A stretch of 64,000 bases of DNA from Klebsormidium nitens (taxonomy: Eukaryota; Streptophyta; Klebsormidiophyceae; Klebsormidiales; Klebsormidiaceae), in assembly GCA_000708835.1 (NCBI GenBank), contig DF236983.1, forward strand, positions 4,253-68,252, written 5' to 3'. Below are positions 1-13,800 of this stretch, piece by piece (the first letter of the stretch is position 1; each line of letters starts with the position of its first letter). Below the pieces are notes generated by a model that was not told the DNA's origin, searched no databases, and was given only the letters and a program-made list of their open reading frames with translations. The position numbers and the translations under genes were made by a program.

Positions 1-129
1 TGTGTGTACATCCGACCGCGCGGCGGCGCGGCCATCGGCCATTGGTACCTGAACAAGTCTTGAACTTGAAGGAGAGAGAGCTCTCGAAAAAAGCAAGAGC
101 GCAGGAAATGGCAAGACCTGGCAGATTGA

Positions 130-504
130 CGTCATCCTGAACGCCCAAGAAACTGGCGGGTCACCCTGCCTCCTCCCTGGGCACCATTGGGCCTTGAACC
201 ATTGAACGAGCTTGCTACAGGCTACAAGGCGGATTCAGAGAACAGTTGGCTCGTCATGAACCGTCTGCAGATGCAGGAATGGTTGCTGAATGAGTACCGG
301 AAGGTTGTGGACGAGGAGCTACAGAAGCGCATTGCTTATCAGACTGCTACTGATGTCCTTGAGGTTGAGGTGGCGCTTGCATTCAAGAGCAAGGAGACGA
401 ACAAGAAACATGATCGGCTAGAGGAACTGCGTAAAGCAGAACGACAATTCAATGCCGTTAGGAAAGAGTGGAAAGAGATCTTTGATAGAAGCAGAACTTG
501 CTGA
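130..504 (+). CDS. Possible terminal exon of a coiled-coil protein (partial)
   Basis: One frame is open from just after a stop at 127-129 to a TGA at 502-504. From about 190 on, the translation is rich in Glu, Lys and Leu in a coiled-coil-like pattern (for example VDEELQKRIAYQ and RKAERQFNAVRKEWKEI). That composition is unlike the intron noise elsewhere in the window. There is no convincing start codon, so if real it is the last exon of a gene beginning before the window. The same frame is also open from position 1 to a stop at 61-63, with no clear relation to this stretch. I do not recognise a family. A decayed transposon fragment is an alternative. Confidence 0.28.
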   Translation, partial: RHPERPRNWRVTLPPPWAPLGLEPLNELATGYKADSENSWLVMNRLQMQEWLLNEYRKVVDEELQKRIAYQTATDVLEVEVALAFKSKETNKKHDRLEELRKAERQFNAVRKEWKEIFDRSRTC

Positions 505-1842
505 GGAGATGCGAAGAGTTTGGCACTCCGTTCACCGAACAAACCGATGCGCCAATTGCTGCGGCAGCAGACGCAATACATCTCAAGGCTCTTTGATGTT
601 ACTGGATCAAATGCTGCTGCCTTCGTTCCAGTGAGGCTGGTTCGAAGCAAAGGTGTCTACATATCTGTATATAATACAGCAATCATTGCTGATCCGCTAA
701 TGTCTCTGAACTAGACGTTGATCTCATTGGTAGCTTCTCAAACTGCACGGAGAGTGGGCCCCAGCTAGCCTCCTCCGTTTGACCATACAATCTGCTCCTG
801 CAAGAGTCTGATCGCTTGTAGGTGGCGTTGGGTGAGAGTACCCCAGCCAGCCGCTTTCAACGCCGGCGTTATCTACCTCGTCTGTATTACACACATGTAT
901 ACATGTTCTATAGATGTCGGTACCTTTTCCTCGACTCAAATTGACAAAATCCCCTATGCTTTGAAGTACGGGCCAAAAGTCTTATAAAGGCCGACATGAT
1001 GCGTATCACATGTATACTTGAATCGCTCTGATGCAGTTGTCTTGGTTTTTATTCTTTTCCGATCTGAGGTCTGGATTCAACAAAGACGAGAACACGACGT
1101 CTCATTGAAGCTCTAATTGATTCATTTGCGAGGTTGGAGCCTCGGAGGCTCGAGGGTAGGAACGTTCCTAAATAACTTTTGGGGTTAGTGCTTGAATTGC
1201 TCGTTATAATGCGTCAGCCTCAGCTGCCCGTTTGAAGGACTGACATGGTCGAGAGTTTAGGGTCGACATCACACCGCGTACGCACAATTGATTATGTAAG
1301 CCAGGAGAAGCATATGGCTCAGGTCACTGGCTCAGGCGTTCATTCTAAAAGAAGGTCATCTTCCTCGTGGCATGACCCCTTGCTTACGCACTGCATATGC
1401 ATCATGCCGTTTCGATTCGTGCATCTAGAGCTAGCAACAGGCGGCAGCGCTGCATGTTGCATGTCATCGCGAGTTTACAGATTTCCGCCATTGCATTTGA
1501 GAGGCGCTTTACATTGTCCCCAATAGAGCGCGCGCATGCATGCACAGTGTTGGTGCATGCATACCTGGTCTCTGCAGCTACCCGTGAACCTCGGACATGC
1601 TGAATGACTGCACATATTGGTGTTGTTACGGGCAACAGCAACGAGCTGCATTTCTCCTTGAATTTGAAACCATAGAGGCATACAACATCACGTAAAACTC
1701 TTCAACAAGGATTCTCTCATGATGATCGAACCATATTGACACAATCATGCAATCGTGGAGACTGGCTTTTTCTCCAAAACAACTTGCACAAGGTATTAAG
1801 ATGGTTGTTTTATCCAACGAGCCAGCCTCAGTCAAGAGCAAT
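505..1842. other. Intergenic / 3' flank of the M16 gene
   Basis: No supported gene lies here. The interval would hold the 3' untranslated region of the minus-strand M16 gene and possibly that of a plus-strand gene ending at 504. Only short open frames without family resemblance are present. One perfect inverted repeat at 1536-1562 is described separately. Confidence 0.6.
1536..1562. repeat. Short inverted repeat built of CATGCA motifs
   Basis: The 10-base arm ATGCATGCAC at 1536-1545 is followed by a 7-base loop and its exact reverse complement at 1553-1562. CATGCA is the core of plant RY elements. The site lies downstream of the M16 stop codon, so it could also simply be a hairpin in the 3' region. 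Function unknown. Confidence 0.6.
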
Positions 1843-4800
1843 CTACAGAGCAGACAGTCTCGCTGAACGTCCCTTTACCGAGTTGTACAGCGGCCGTGCC
1901 CGCTTGAACGCCGCAATATCTTCGATTCTCACCATCTCTCCGCTTCCCCCACTCCCAGTATCCACTTCCTTCGCCGGCCCACCATTTGCAACTCCGTTCA
2001 CAATATCCTTCGACACAGATGTCTCCGAAGGCGAGCCGTTAGGCACGCACCCCTCTTCTCCAGATATCTCCGCACCACTTTCTTGTGACTCCAATGACAA
2101 GCCGCCCAGTCCATTCTCGAGCGCGGAGCCGTTTGGGGGCGCGCTGAGTTTTTCCAGCGCCGCAATGTGCGGCCCGCCGAAGATTTGTACGCTCAACTTC
2201 CGCCGAGAGGGAGCGCCCGCCCGGATGAACGTTTCGTAAAAGTCCAACAGCTCTTGCCGCCGGAGACTAATGAGCGCGGCGACCTGGGGAAGACGAGTGC
2301 ACCAGTTTGAGTTGCCTGTTCCTGCTGACGTCACGGCTGACGTCAGTTGTGACGGCAATCCAAAGAGATGAAGCGTGGAGACATTGCCTTTTAAGCGGTT
2401 CGCGGCATTCTTCGCCAGTGGTCCTCTGGTCGTAAGGAAACAAAATGGAGCTAACGACGTGCCCAAACAGCATCGCATACCACACCGAAAGTCCCGTTCT
2501 CACGCCTCCAACAACCGTCCCGCTACCCGTCTGAATATGCCGCTCATTGTTGACTCAAGCTTCGAACGATCGCTGGACTGTGTTCCAGGCGTCCTTGCTG
2601 ACATCGAACCCTTGTCAGAACAAGCGACCGCTGTCTTGTGCCCCCCACCACCAGCGAAGGAGTCACTCGTCCAGGAGAGCGGCAAATGGCAAAATACTGA
2701 AACCCAGAACGGCGGAACCTTGCGGGAAGGCGTGAGGTAAGGCTAACCTCCGTCTTGACTCGGTCAAAGGCGAGCGACCCCTCGTCGATTTCGCGCCAGA
2801 AGAAGCTGAACTCCTCGCCCAGGTTCTTGTGCTTCTCCAGCTTCGTGGCCGCCAGTGTCTCCACGTGGACCTGCAGGCAGAAGACGTCAGTACACATTTG
2901 AATGACGTCAGTGGTCATGAAGTGGCGCACTGGGGCAACGATCCAATCTGAATGCCCTGAAAAGTGCGTATGTGAAACCACTTGCGTATACAGTTTTCTT
3001 GAGAAAGTTTTTCTCTATCTTGTAATTTCGGGAACTTACTGGCTCAGTTTGCACTGGGTTCAGTCCGCTTCATTGGAACAGTAGAACGAGACAACCCAAG
3101 TAAACCAGAACAATCAAAATCCAAACCCCGAATCCGGACTCAAATATCGTCCAACAGTTTAGGTTTTACGTTGCAGCAGGATGGAACCCCAACTTGAGAA
3201 CAGCCATCATGGGGACGGGTGACGGAAGTGCAGTCCTTAGCAGTTTAGCGGATGCGGCGCACCTTGAAATCCTCTTCCGTGAGCTCCCCCAGAGTCTTGG
3301 AGAAGAGGTTCAAGAAGTTCTCGACGCGCTCGTCCAACTCGGTCGGGTTCTGCACGACACAGCGCAGAATCTTGGCAACAGCCCGAGAGAACGGACAACA
3401 GACATCAACCCAGAGACCTCACAAAACGATTTTGCCAGCTTTGGTCACGTGAATCGTACTCTCAGCTCGAAGAGAGGACATCAAGATGCACGCGTGACAT
3501 AGATGGAACCGACTGCATCAGCTTGTGAATTTCGAGCAAAAATCAACTTCTTGCTCAACGTTTGCGAAGGCTTGACCAACGCATTGGAAAGAAACCGCAA
3601 GAGCAAACAAGATCTTGTTGAATGAAAGGTGCTCGTTTTAGACCTCGACGTATTGGAATCAGAGCAGACACTTAAGAGCTCGCTTCGCTTCGTCTTCAGA
3701 TTCTTCTCACCTTTACGTTCGACTGGATGATGAATTGCGCCCCTCGTACAGTGAAGTCGTTCCTGCATGTAAACGAGGAGTCGCATTTGACAAACCCGAA
3801 TTTTCAACGACTGGATACAACCATCCAGAAACGACCAGCTGACTACGCTTACCACAGAAGACATGCTAGATCTGAATAATTTCAATTTACCGAAGCGGCA
3901 CATAAGGCACACGTTCTATATGCAAAGTGAAGTCCGTTGCCCAAGTTGGAAGACCAAAAAAGGAACGCAGTCAAAGTCAAAAAGGCAATCAGCATCCTTA
4001 GCACTAGTAAAGCGCCTGCTTGTTGTAGAAAGCAATAAACGCATCACGTGTGTATTCCGCTGACTGAGTGAGCTGGTCGGATATCTGGTGCGTTCAGAAA
4101 AGGCGGCCAAAGTCGCAATTTTTACAGCCGCCCTGCGCTTCACGTGTCGCCCCCAGTTTTCTGCGCAGCACTTGCCTTCCCATCAGGAAGACGATGTAGC
4201 CCAGCTGTTCGACGGAGCGCAGCTGGTAGAAGACGTCGCGCTTGGCGGTCTGCAGGAACAGCTCCAGCAGCACGTTCGAGCGGGACTCGTCGGGGCCGAC
4301 CTGCACGCCAACATCGACGCGGTTGTGAGAACTGGTATGCATCTTCGAAATAGCCCTCGAGTATTGCATCAAAATGGTGAACTCACCAACGCAAAAACTG
4401 GACGCTAGGGAACCTTCCTCGACTTCACAACAAATCGACGATGGCTGATTCGGAAGAGAAAAAAACCAAGGGAAAGAAGAGAACGAGTTGAGACCACAGC
4501 AAAGACTCCACCAAAGGTGGAATCCCCACAATTCTCCTTGAAAGACTGTCATAGCAGGACGTGAGACATTGGCCAATAAGATTCGTTCAGTAGCTTGCGT
4601 GCAACTCAAGTGGCCGGGTCTACGAATTATAGCAGCGCTCCACTAATTCCATGCGCAGGGAACACATGCTGCCAGAACCGGAGAAACAACAGACTTCTGA
4701 CCACGTGGAATGCTGTCAAAAGACCATTCTGACTCCACCAAGAAGTTCTGCATCACTTTACCCTCTGCATTCTGAAAGCCAAGACTGACGCACCTGGAAG

Positions 4801-7800
4801 TAGATATCCACCGCCGAGTTCTCGTCCTTCGGGTTGAGGATCGGCGACGCGTGGTAGTGCGGCCTGCGCGCCTCTAGTTGCACCACTCGCCTCTCCACAT
4901 GCTGCGCCGGGAAGAGCGGCCGCGACCCGACGCCCTGCTGCAGCGTCGCCTCCATGTGGGCAGTAAAGTCTTTGGCCTCCGTAGCCGTCCAATTACCTGC
5001 AAGCAACCCACAATATCAGAGATGGCACTGGACTGAGTTGGACGAGGAAATGAGCACTCTGGTTTGGTCCAGTGAATCGAATCTTCGTCCAACGCCTGGT
5101 TGCAGCGTCGCCTCGGAGACAAGCAGGAAAATTCTTGGCGTCGATTTCGGTCACCTGGAGGCGTCACACGGTGTGAAACATGGCAATGGAGAACCGATTG
5201 TCAGGAGCTGCACTGGTTCGGACGAGGGAGAAAGCAACAAGGAAGAAAGCAGATCCATTTTCCGTTTTCAATGCCTGGTTGCAGCGTCGTGAGCAGCGGG
5301 ATCCGTCTGCTCCGCAACCGTCTCCCGTATGAGATACGAGTCAAGACTTTGGGAGAGCCCTTTAAGCAAAGGTGTAGTAGCTTCCAACATTCCTTTTCCA
5401 GATCTCCGATGCCCTGCTGGATCAATGCCGGTTTACCTGCAATGAACGCCTCCACAAACACGCGGGACAGCAGGCGCGGCACGAAGGCGGCCAAGTCGGC
5501 GGCGTGCAGGTGCGGAAGAACGGCCAGGTACTCGTCCATGTGCCATCGCTTATGCTCAAGTAGCAGCGACGCGTTGTACATCGCCTGCTGGTACGGCTGC
5601 TCGTACTTGAAGTTTTGGTAATCCTTCTTCACCTGGGCCTGCGGCGGAATGAGGAAGTAATTGCAAGTCAGACGTTGTGCTCTACCAAAATGAAACCAAG
5701 TTATACTGCAAGGGTCTCTTAAGCAAAAGATATGTAGAAGTAGTGCATCCTACTGGGCCTGGGTCGCAGTAAAATACAGCGATGGTATAAGCAGCAATTG
5801 GTGGGCGTTTGTAAGTGCGACTATGTGGGGAAGCGTTTGACTCGTCTTTGTAGGAGGAGTATTCAACCTTATTTTGGCAGTCCTTCTTCAAGTGGGCCGG
5901 AGTCGCGGCGGCAAAAATCCAGTACGACCAGGTACGGTTCGGATCTTCTGCTGTGTTTTCGGACTGAGATTAGAGTCTACGGCAAATGCGGAGACGATTC
6001 TGGGAGTTTCTTCTTTGAAGAACCTCAACATGGGCGCGAGTACTTTCCGGCATTCGTCGATGCTTCAAGGCCACCCCTAGTGCCTAGACAAGGTTTTAAC
6101 AATGATTGTTCCTCTCCAAAAACTTGCACCCGATGCTCACCTTGATGACTGTGAAGCGCTCCTCCTTGACTTGGAAGGTCACGATCTTGTCCAGGATCTT
6201 CTCCCCCAGCGTGGCCAGCTTGTGGTTGTACCCGGAGAGGAACACCTGGAAGCCGCTCGCCGTGTTGTGGATCGTGTAGTTCAACCCAGCAATCTCCGCG
6301 TAGTAAGCTGCAGCGAACAAAGGAACCTTTGGAGAAGCTGGCAGCAGTGATGGAAGAATGTAAAATTACGTCGACTAAAAAAATGAACTTCTCACGAAAC
6401 CGGGATGTGGCGCAGAGAGACCGAAACTGGAATGGTCTGCGGAAAGTCGGCGCCGTCAAGGCAGTCACCCCTCCTCAAGACTCATAATTGCAGTAAAACA
6501 AGCTTGCAAAAAGAGGCTTACGAAAAGCGGCGGATGAGACTCAATAAGGCCGCTTGACACCCCGCTTCTCCAGGTATCATGTTTGCATCACGAAAACGGT
6601 TACCATATCTGGCAGACGTTGCTTGCACAAGGCACTTGAGAATCTTCCGCTCACCGTACTCGTTGAGATAGTCGACGAGCAGCTTGGCGAAGATCCGGGT
6701 GAGCACGGCCGTCTCGGGGCTGATGTAAGACTCGGGACAGATGAAGTCGAGCGCGATGAACGCCTTGGGGATTTGAAACTTGGTGTCCGGCTTGAACCAC
6801 AGCCGTGACAGGGGCGTCTCGCTCACCAACGCCGGCTGCTCCGTCTGCGCGACGATGAAAGTTCGATCAGGTTAGGGTCTTGATATAATAATGTTAGAAC
6901 CGAGGGTATCGAAACTTCAGGCATCTAGCTGTTGAGGTTCCAGGAGTGGTTTCTAGAATGGTATGGAGTTCACGACTTCCGCAGACAGAGTTCTAGGGCT
7001 CAAAGGGAACAAGATTTGAGCTGGAAACAACTGTGCTCTTCCTTTGCCTGGTGTGCATCGTCGTGTTACGCTTCCATGTGCTGAACGTGGAGCAGCAAGA
7101 CGAGGGTTTCGGCAGAAAGGGCTGCCTCCAACAGAAAAGCATTGTGAGTTCAGAACGTCTCAATTGAGTGGGTCTACGCTATGCTCTTTCCCCTTCGCTT
7201 GAGCCGCAATGGTGACGATTTTCCCGCAGTTGGAAAGCCGACAGCCGTCAACCCATCGCGCCAGTTCAAACCTCCCATCCGAGGAAATTACTACCAAAGC
7301 ATGCAGCGGCCCCGCACCTTTGTCACCGGTGCCTTGAGCGCAAAGTCCGTGGGGATGAACTCGTTCGGCGCCGGCAGGTGCAGCCGGACGTCCGGAGCGC
7401 CACGTGTCCAGGCGTCCGTCCGGTCCGGGCCCAGCTTCTCGACGCTGTACTTGGTGCCGTACCAGGGCTCCTTCTCCGACAGCTGGTCCGTGAACTCTTT
7501 AGATGTCCAAAAGATCCTGAGGGGGGAGTTACATGGCGTGAGCGCGTGGGTAGGATCATTTACGTCAGGGCTTGTTGCAGAGTTCATGCTGCGATCGGCA
7601 GCCGGCTCCCGAAGTTGTCTGAAATTCGAAAGATGTTGAGGGAGGAGCAGCATGGCGCGCAGTCAAAGTCGTAAGCGCTCTTCAAAGCCTGCATTGAATG
7701 CATCGGCTGGGCCGACACACCTTCTGAACGGCCCAAAGAGTCTAGAGGGGAAAATTTGACTTCAGCACTGCATCAAAAAGCTTTGGCCCGGGTTTCACCA

Positions 7801-10800
7801 CTTGTCACAGAACCCTTCTAAACGCCGAGACAGCATGGCGCAAAGGATAATGACGTCATTGATACGAGGGAGTTTGACGACGCCTAAGATACAAAAGTCT
7901 TCCAACATGAAGGCCATTCGACCACATGATCTCAACGGACGAACGTCGATACAGAATCCAAATGACATAGCCCGTAAGTCCCCAGAAACCTCGACTATAA
8001 GCCAGACCATGCCGACGTCCCGCACCTGACATTGGCGGGCGTCAGCGCATCCAACACTTCGTGGATGGCGGCCGCGTCGAACGTGCGGGGCAGCCGCCGG
8101 GCGGCCAGGCAGTCTTCCACGGGGTACAGCTGCGACATGAGCGATTCTTTGGCTCAGAAAAGGGTCGAGCAAGGAGCAAGTCGGTTCGTCCGACACCGAT
8201 TGATCTCTGTGAGGCTACAGCGACAAGTTCTTTGGGGACCCTTGAAGCGAGGCGTACAACTCGATGACCGCGCGGCACAAAGATTAACGAGGAGCTTTTG
8301 AAGTTGAGCTTGACGCTGATGGAGGGGTCAAAAGCGGACTGAAACTTGTTTACCAGAGATCCGTACCCTGCATCTTGCGGCCTGGGGGTTTGCTGGTTTG
8401 ATCTACAAACAGAACTTTCCAGCAAGCCCTACTCGAGGTTTCTGGTGACTGCGCGGAAGCTCTCACCTGAAGGCTTGTCGCGATTCCGGTGACGTACTGG
8501 AAGGGCGACGACTTTTCAGCGAAGTGGAACTTGGTCTCGCACACACTTTGCACCTGAATAAAGATAAGGGCAACACAAATATAAGTACTTCTTCTAAGAA
8601 ATAGGGATTCGGAAGGAGGAACAAACGATCCGACCACGATCGTCAGGGCATCATTGAGAACGCAAGCAGAATTTCTTCACCGCCCACGTGCTTTGTATGC
8701 CCAGCAGATGACCATTCAATGAGCGAAAACATGTCGACGCCTAGCTTGAACAACCCGTTCACAGCAAAGTTTCTCCTGCGTGCTGAAGCAACAGCCTTAG
8801 TTTCCGACCTCGCAACAAACTTTCAGCCTATCAAGCAGCTCATTCACCTTGACGCAGCTCACATAGACTCTCCCTCACCTCTTTGAAAATCCAGTCCTGG
8901 ACCCCCTTCTCCTTCAGCACCGCAATGTACTGGAAGACGAAGGCCGCCACTTCCTGCACGTGCTTTTGCCCCTCCTCTGTCAACTCCACATTGACCGCAA
9001 AGAATGCGTAGTGGGGGTTGCCGTCGCCCTCACCAGCTGACAGGCTTGCGGCCCAACCTGATCACGTACAAGAGAAGATACGTTGATGGGAGGTATCGAG
9101 TACAGGCATCTGTGACAGATAGCCTGTGAGAAGGGCAAATCAACCTGGGTCTGCATCTGCGGGTTGACTGGATGGTATATGCTGGTCACCAACCATTTCA
9201 GCATCCGCCACACAGTACTATTTCATTATCGTATGTGAATCGCAGCATCGTCGCCCACACAAAGAAAGGAACAGAAAGGGCGTTACACCTGCAAACCACA
9301 CCTTCTCGTGTTGCCAAACACCCCGACTATGGAAGCCCAGGCCGTATCAGACTTGGCACTCTTCGACCGAAGTTGAGACGCTGGCAGCGAGGCTGGAGCC
9401 CCCCGGCAGAACCTGACCCTCAAATGCTGATGAAATCCATTATCTTTGTAGCAAGACGAGTCATGTTTGAAAACGAGGAGAGATGCTTATCGTCATCAAG
9501 GAGAAAGTGTCTGCAGAGCTCTACGAAAAGGCCCCGAATCTCCGACCAAGTCTATCAAGAACTGCTTCGGAAACCTTGGTAGGACCATTAGTAACCCTGA
9601 GTGTCTGAGCCAGTGACAAAAGATCATATTTGCGCCTTTTCTCTGACAGACAGACACATCGACCACAATCAACGGTTCGAAACGGGAATACCGGAAGTAG
9701 CAAGAACCAGACAACACTTAGTCACGTTAGCCACCTCGATACGAGTAATTTTCGCACCTTATGAACGGCTTTGGACACAAGAGAAAGCATGCAGCAAAAG
9801 CCAGAATTTTTGCAAAGGCAAAGGCGGTCTCCCAGAGCACTGCCTTTGAAAGAGTGCTCAATGACTCACACTAATGAGCGCCATTGGGCCGCTCTCCCAG
9901 ATCTCAAGGCAGGATTGGCAGCATCCGAAACCGAGAGGAAAAGCTTTAAAGCGGCTGCTGACTTGGCTGCAACACCTCGGAGCAGCCGCGGAATTCAACT
10001 TGACGGCATCACAGAAAGAATTTCGACGGCATCACAGGAGGAGTTTTGACTCTAGAACAATCTCTAGTGCACGCATAAAGGAGCATGTTGGCATCAAGAT
10101 TACTTGGCAAGGGCTGTCTCTGACCATCAGATGATGCCGTCCCATCTTTGCCGCTCCTGAGTGCATAACGACTCATATTACATGTTTGAGGGGAAGCGTC
10201 AACAAGAGACAATAGAAGGGCTCCCCAACGTGCTCATCTGCAATTTGGGTGAGAGAGACCCAGGATTGCTCCGTCCTTGCCACGTCAACTGAAGCTTACC
10301 ATGCGCGAACGAGCCAAAAACGAAAGGCAAGGCTTAATAGCCACAGAAATGCGTGCACAGCTTCAGGGTGACTACCTCTGTAAAGAGAAAAGCATCGCAG
10401 CTCTTGGAGTATCTTGACGAGGACAAATAAAGAAAACCAAGTGTGTAACGGTATTGCTATTATCAAAAACAAAACCCCAGTCAACCGCACTGCTGAAAAA
10501 AGAAAGTAGCAGCCTGGGAATTGGGGCAATGAGGTGAGTCAGCATGATCTGGGCCAGACATTCTAGCGCAGTCTGTGACAATCAACTTCGTCTGTCCTTG
10601 CGGTTAGAGATTCAGAAGCAGACAGCGTAATTCACACGCGTCGTAAGCGGTATCCGCGTCCTCGCTGTATTGAACCTCAACGGTTGTTCAAACGAGATTG
10701 AAGATGGCACGCCATTTGCGTAGCAGCTTCGTCGGCCAGAAAGCCCATGATAATCCTAGTACACAACCTTTGTCATTCTGTGTCAAGCCAAACTGATGTC

Positions 10801-13800
10801 TTGGGCATCCGCATCAGAGCAGAAGACCGGCAGTTAGAGTCGCCGATCGATGCAGGCCCGTCAAGGAAGACATAAAGACAAACTCCACCGAGCCGCTGCC
10901 GTGACAATTCACCAATATCCCGACTCGTTGCATGAAGAGTTCAAAAAAAGCCACGGGTCTTCTGGCTCTATGGAGCCGCACAAGAACGGGTCTGGTCCAC
11001 CGTCCACCAGCCTGTACGACACTGCCTGTCAAAAGCTTATTCCGACTTGGCAGAGGCTGAACTGGCAGAACAGGGTATCAATACGTTGATTAGGACAGGT
11101 CGCACAAAAACAGAGCCGAAAGTTGGTATCATGCGATCGTAACGACACTGGTGAACCACGTCAGAGCTAAGTTGAGCGCATTGGCGTCAGCGAAGGAAAC
11201 GGAACATACTAGGTCCCGAAACCCGATTCTGTGTCGTCCTTGCCAATGGCAGTCAAAAAGACCTTACAAGAACAGCCACAAAAATGGGCGGTAAGGCAGT
11301 TCTGCTGACTCTTAGCCAATCCCATACACCAGGTATGTCGCGCAAGGCGAGCTTAGAGCTGCAGACCAAGGAGCAGCATTGAAAGGGATGGACAGCTTCA
11401 GATGAAGAAAGTCAGTCTTTACAATCAGACAATCTGCTAAACTGAAAAGGACGGCCGGCTTGATGGCAAGCATTTCCTCTTCTTGTCATTACCTCCGTCG
11501 TTTCCGGCTTTTTCAAAAGGCATCTTGAAAACATTTCAAATCGTGCCGGGCCTCCAAGGTGGAAGTAACGCAAGTGGCATCTCGACCGAGTTGCTCTGTG
11601 CGTGTAGCCTGGTACTCACGCTCTAGTGAACGGCAGTGAGATTTTAGGAAAACTTATGGAACTGGAGAAGACACAGAACTTCCCGAAAGAGCGCTCTTAC
11701 CAGCTACGCATGCTGGCACAAAGGTCTAAGCAAGCACACGCTCGATGCCGGATACCGGTCGAAGACAGAACCACCACGTCACATCGATCGTTCGGCGTCA
11801 AGTTGAAAGCTTGAGTGAAACTGACCACCTCGTCATCAGTTGGACTGATTAATCTTCAAAATGCCAATGCTTGTTTCAACAAACATTTTTCAAAATGACC
11901 CGGTGAAACTTTTAGCAGGAGAGTTTTACAAAACAGAGGAAATGAGCGCATCCGCATCCCAACATGCGAACGACAACCTGGCAGTGCGAGATAATTGTTT
12001 CCCAAGTACTTGAAACCTGGCTGCCCACGGCATCACTTGAGGGATCCCACAACATTAAGAATAAAAAATATTTTTGCTCAGATACACTTGGCTGAGGCTC
12101 TAAAAACAGGCGCAGTCAAATAGGATACAGCGCTGCGCTTCAAAACAGGATATCGTTTTTGTATATCCGCAGCAACGACTTAGGGATGGACATGGATAAT
12201 GGCTTTCGGACTCCCTAAATCGGATGAGCCTGGAAGCTCAGAACAACCTCGTCACGGCCATCGAGAAGAGATTCAAAGCAGCTAAAGTTGCATAAAACAA
12301 GGTACAGACTGATTCTATGGATACTCCTCGTTGCCCTTTTCGACAACGGACCAAAGAATGCGGACAATTGAACACAATAACAATCTCCGAGTTTAAGGTT
12401 TCCGACTAGGATTGGCCGTGACGACTCATATCACAGAACGAAGAAACCCAGCCAAGTCCTTGAATCAAACTCCCCTCATCCGTTTTCCACCCAGCTGGTC
12501 AGCAGCGCAAAGGAGCTGCCGTTCCCCTTGACGGCTCACATTGACGGAACCCAAGTCAGCCAAACTCTCAGACCAAACTCCCCTGATCCTTCCTCACCCA
12601 GCTGTTTCAGAAGCGCAAAGAGGCTGCCGTCTCCCTCGTGCCCCAGTAAATGACCCAAGTACCGGCTCGCCGCGGCCTTGTACTTCTTCATTTCGGGGGA
12701 GATTGGCCACAGAAACTCCACGTTGTGGCCCTCCGTTACGGGCTCCCCCCGAATTAAAATCTGCATACCAGACAGTGCAACTGGTTGACAGGCAGAGATA
12801 TCAAGGAGCAAGGAACACAATGAAAGGGTTTCGGTTTGTTGGACGATTGATGCAGAAACTTCGGCAATGAATCCGACGCTGTGGCCCGCCGTCACGGGCT
12901 TCCCCCAACTCAACCAGCGGCAGGCGGATTGGTTGAGGGACGCAAACATGAAGGGCAAGAAACATTATGAAAGCCTTTCAAGGCGTTGGACGGATCATTG
13001 CAGAGTTTCCGAAGTGATGGAACGCCTGGAAGCCTAGGCCAGGACAATTCATTGCCAAGATTTGCAAACAGTCTGTCCGCGTATTAATTGTAGGGTCGTA
13101 TACTTCTCCCATGGTTGAGTAAGAAGCGTTTGACTGTGGGGAGGATCACAACCAAGGTACGAAACCTCGTACCAGCCACCGTCCGAGTCATAGGGAGACA
13201 GATTGGAACTGAAAGGAGATACAGTTCACTAAAAAGACTAAAACAATCGTTGCGAAGAATCTTAGAGCTCCCCCACGCTTTCGAAAGGGTGATGCAAAGG
13301 CAGTAAACTTGGATATTGGAATTCTTAGGAATGCTCGAACACTTCGTGGGCTCGAACTTGAAAGCAGGATTTCACAAAGTTTCGGCTCAGCTCGACCCCG
13401 ACGAGACTTCAACAAAGGTGCCTGGTAAAAGTCGGTCCTCTCGATCCATTTTAGGAAGGTCGTGCGACGGACCTGTAGGTTTGGCGCGTCGAGCGGCATC
13501 TCGGAGAACTGCGGGGTGCTCTTGCTGGTGTTCTTGACGGCGCTGAACTTGTCCACAACCATGCTCTGAAGCACGTCGAGTGAGTCTGCAAAATTCGACG
13601 GCACACAACGGACGTCTGCAACAGCTTCGCCGACGTCTGAATGACATCACAAAGAAGCGAGTGGAGCCGCATGATGTAGATCGAGGCTGAAAAGCTTCGA
13701 CGGAAGGTATTTCGACGGAAGGTGTTCAGGTGGCAGAGGCGTGTTATAAAAGCTCCATCCGAGCCTCCGCGAGTTGTCCGGTTCGATCCAAATCAACGAA

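Noticed and set aside
9172-9582. 136-codon open frame inside M16 intron 8, opposite strand
   Set aside because: No family resemblance, no splice structure, and composition like surrounding intron.
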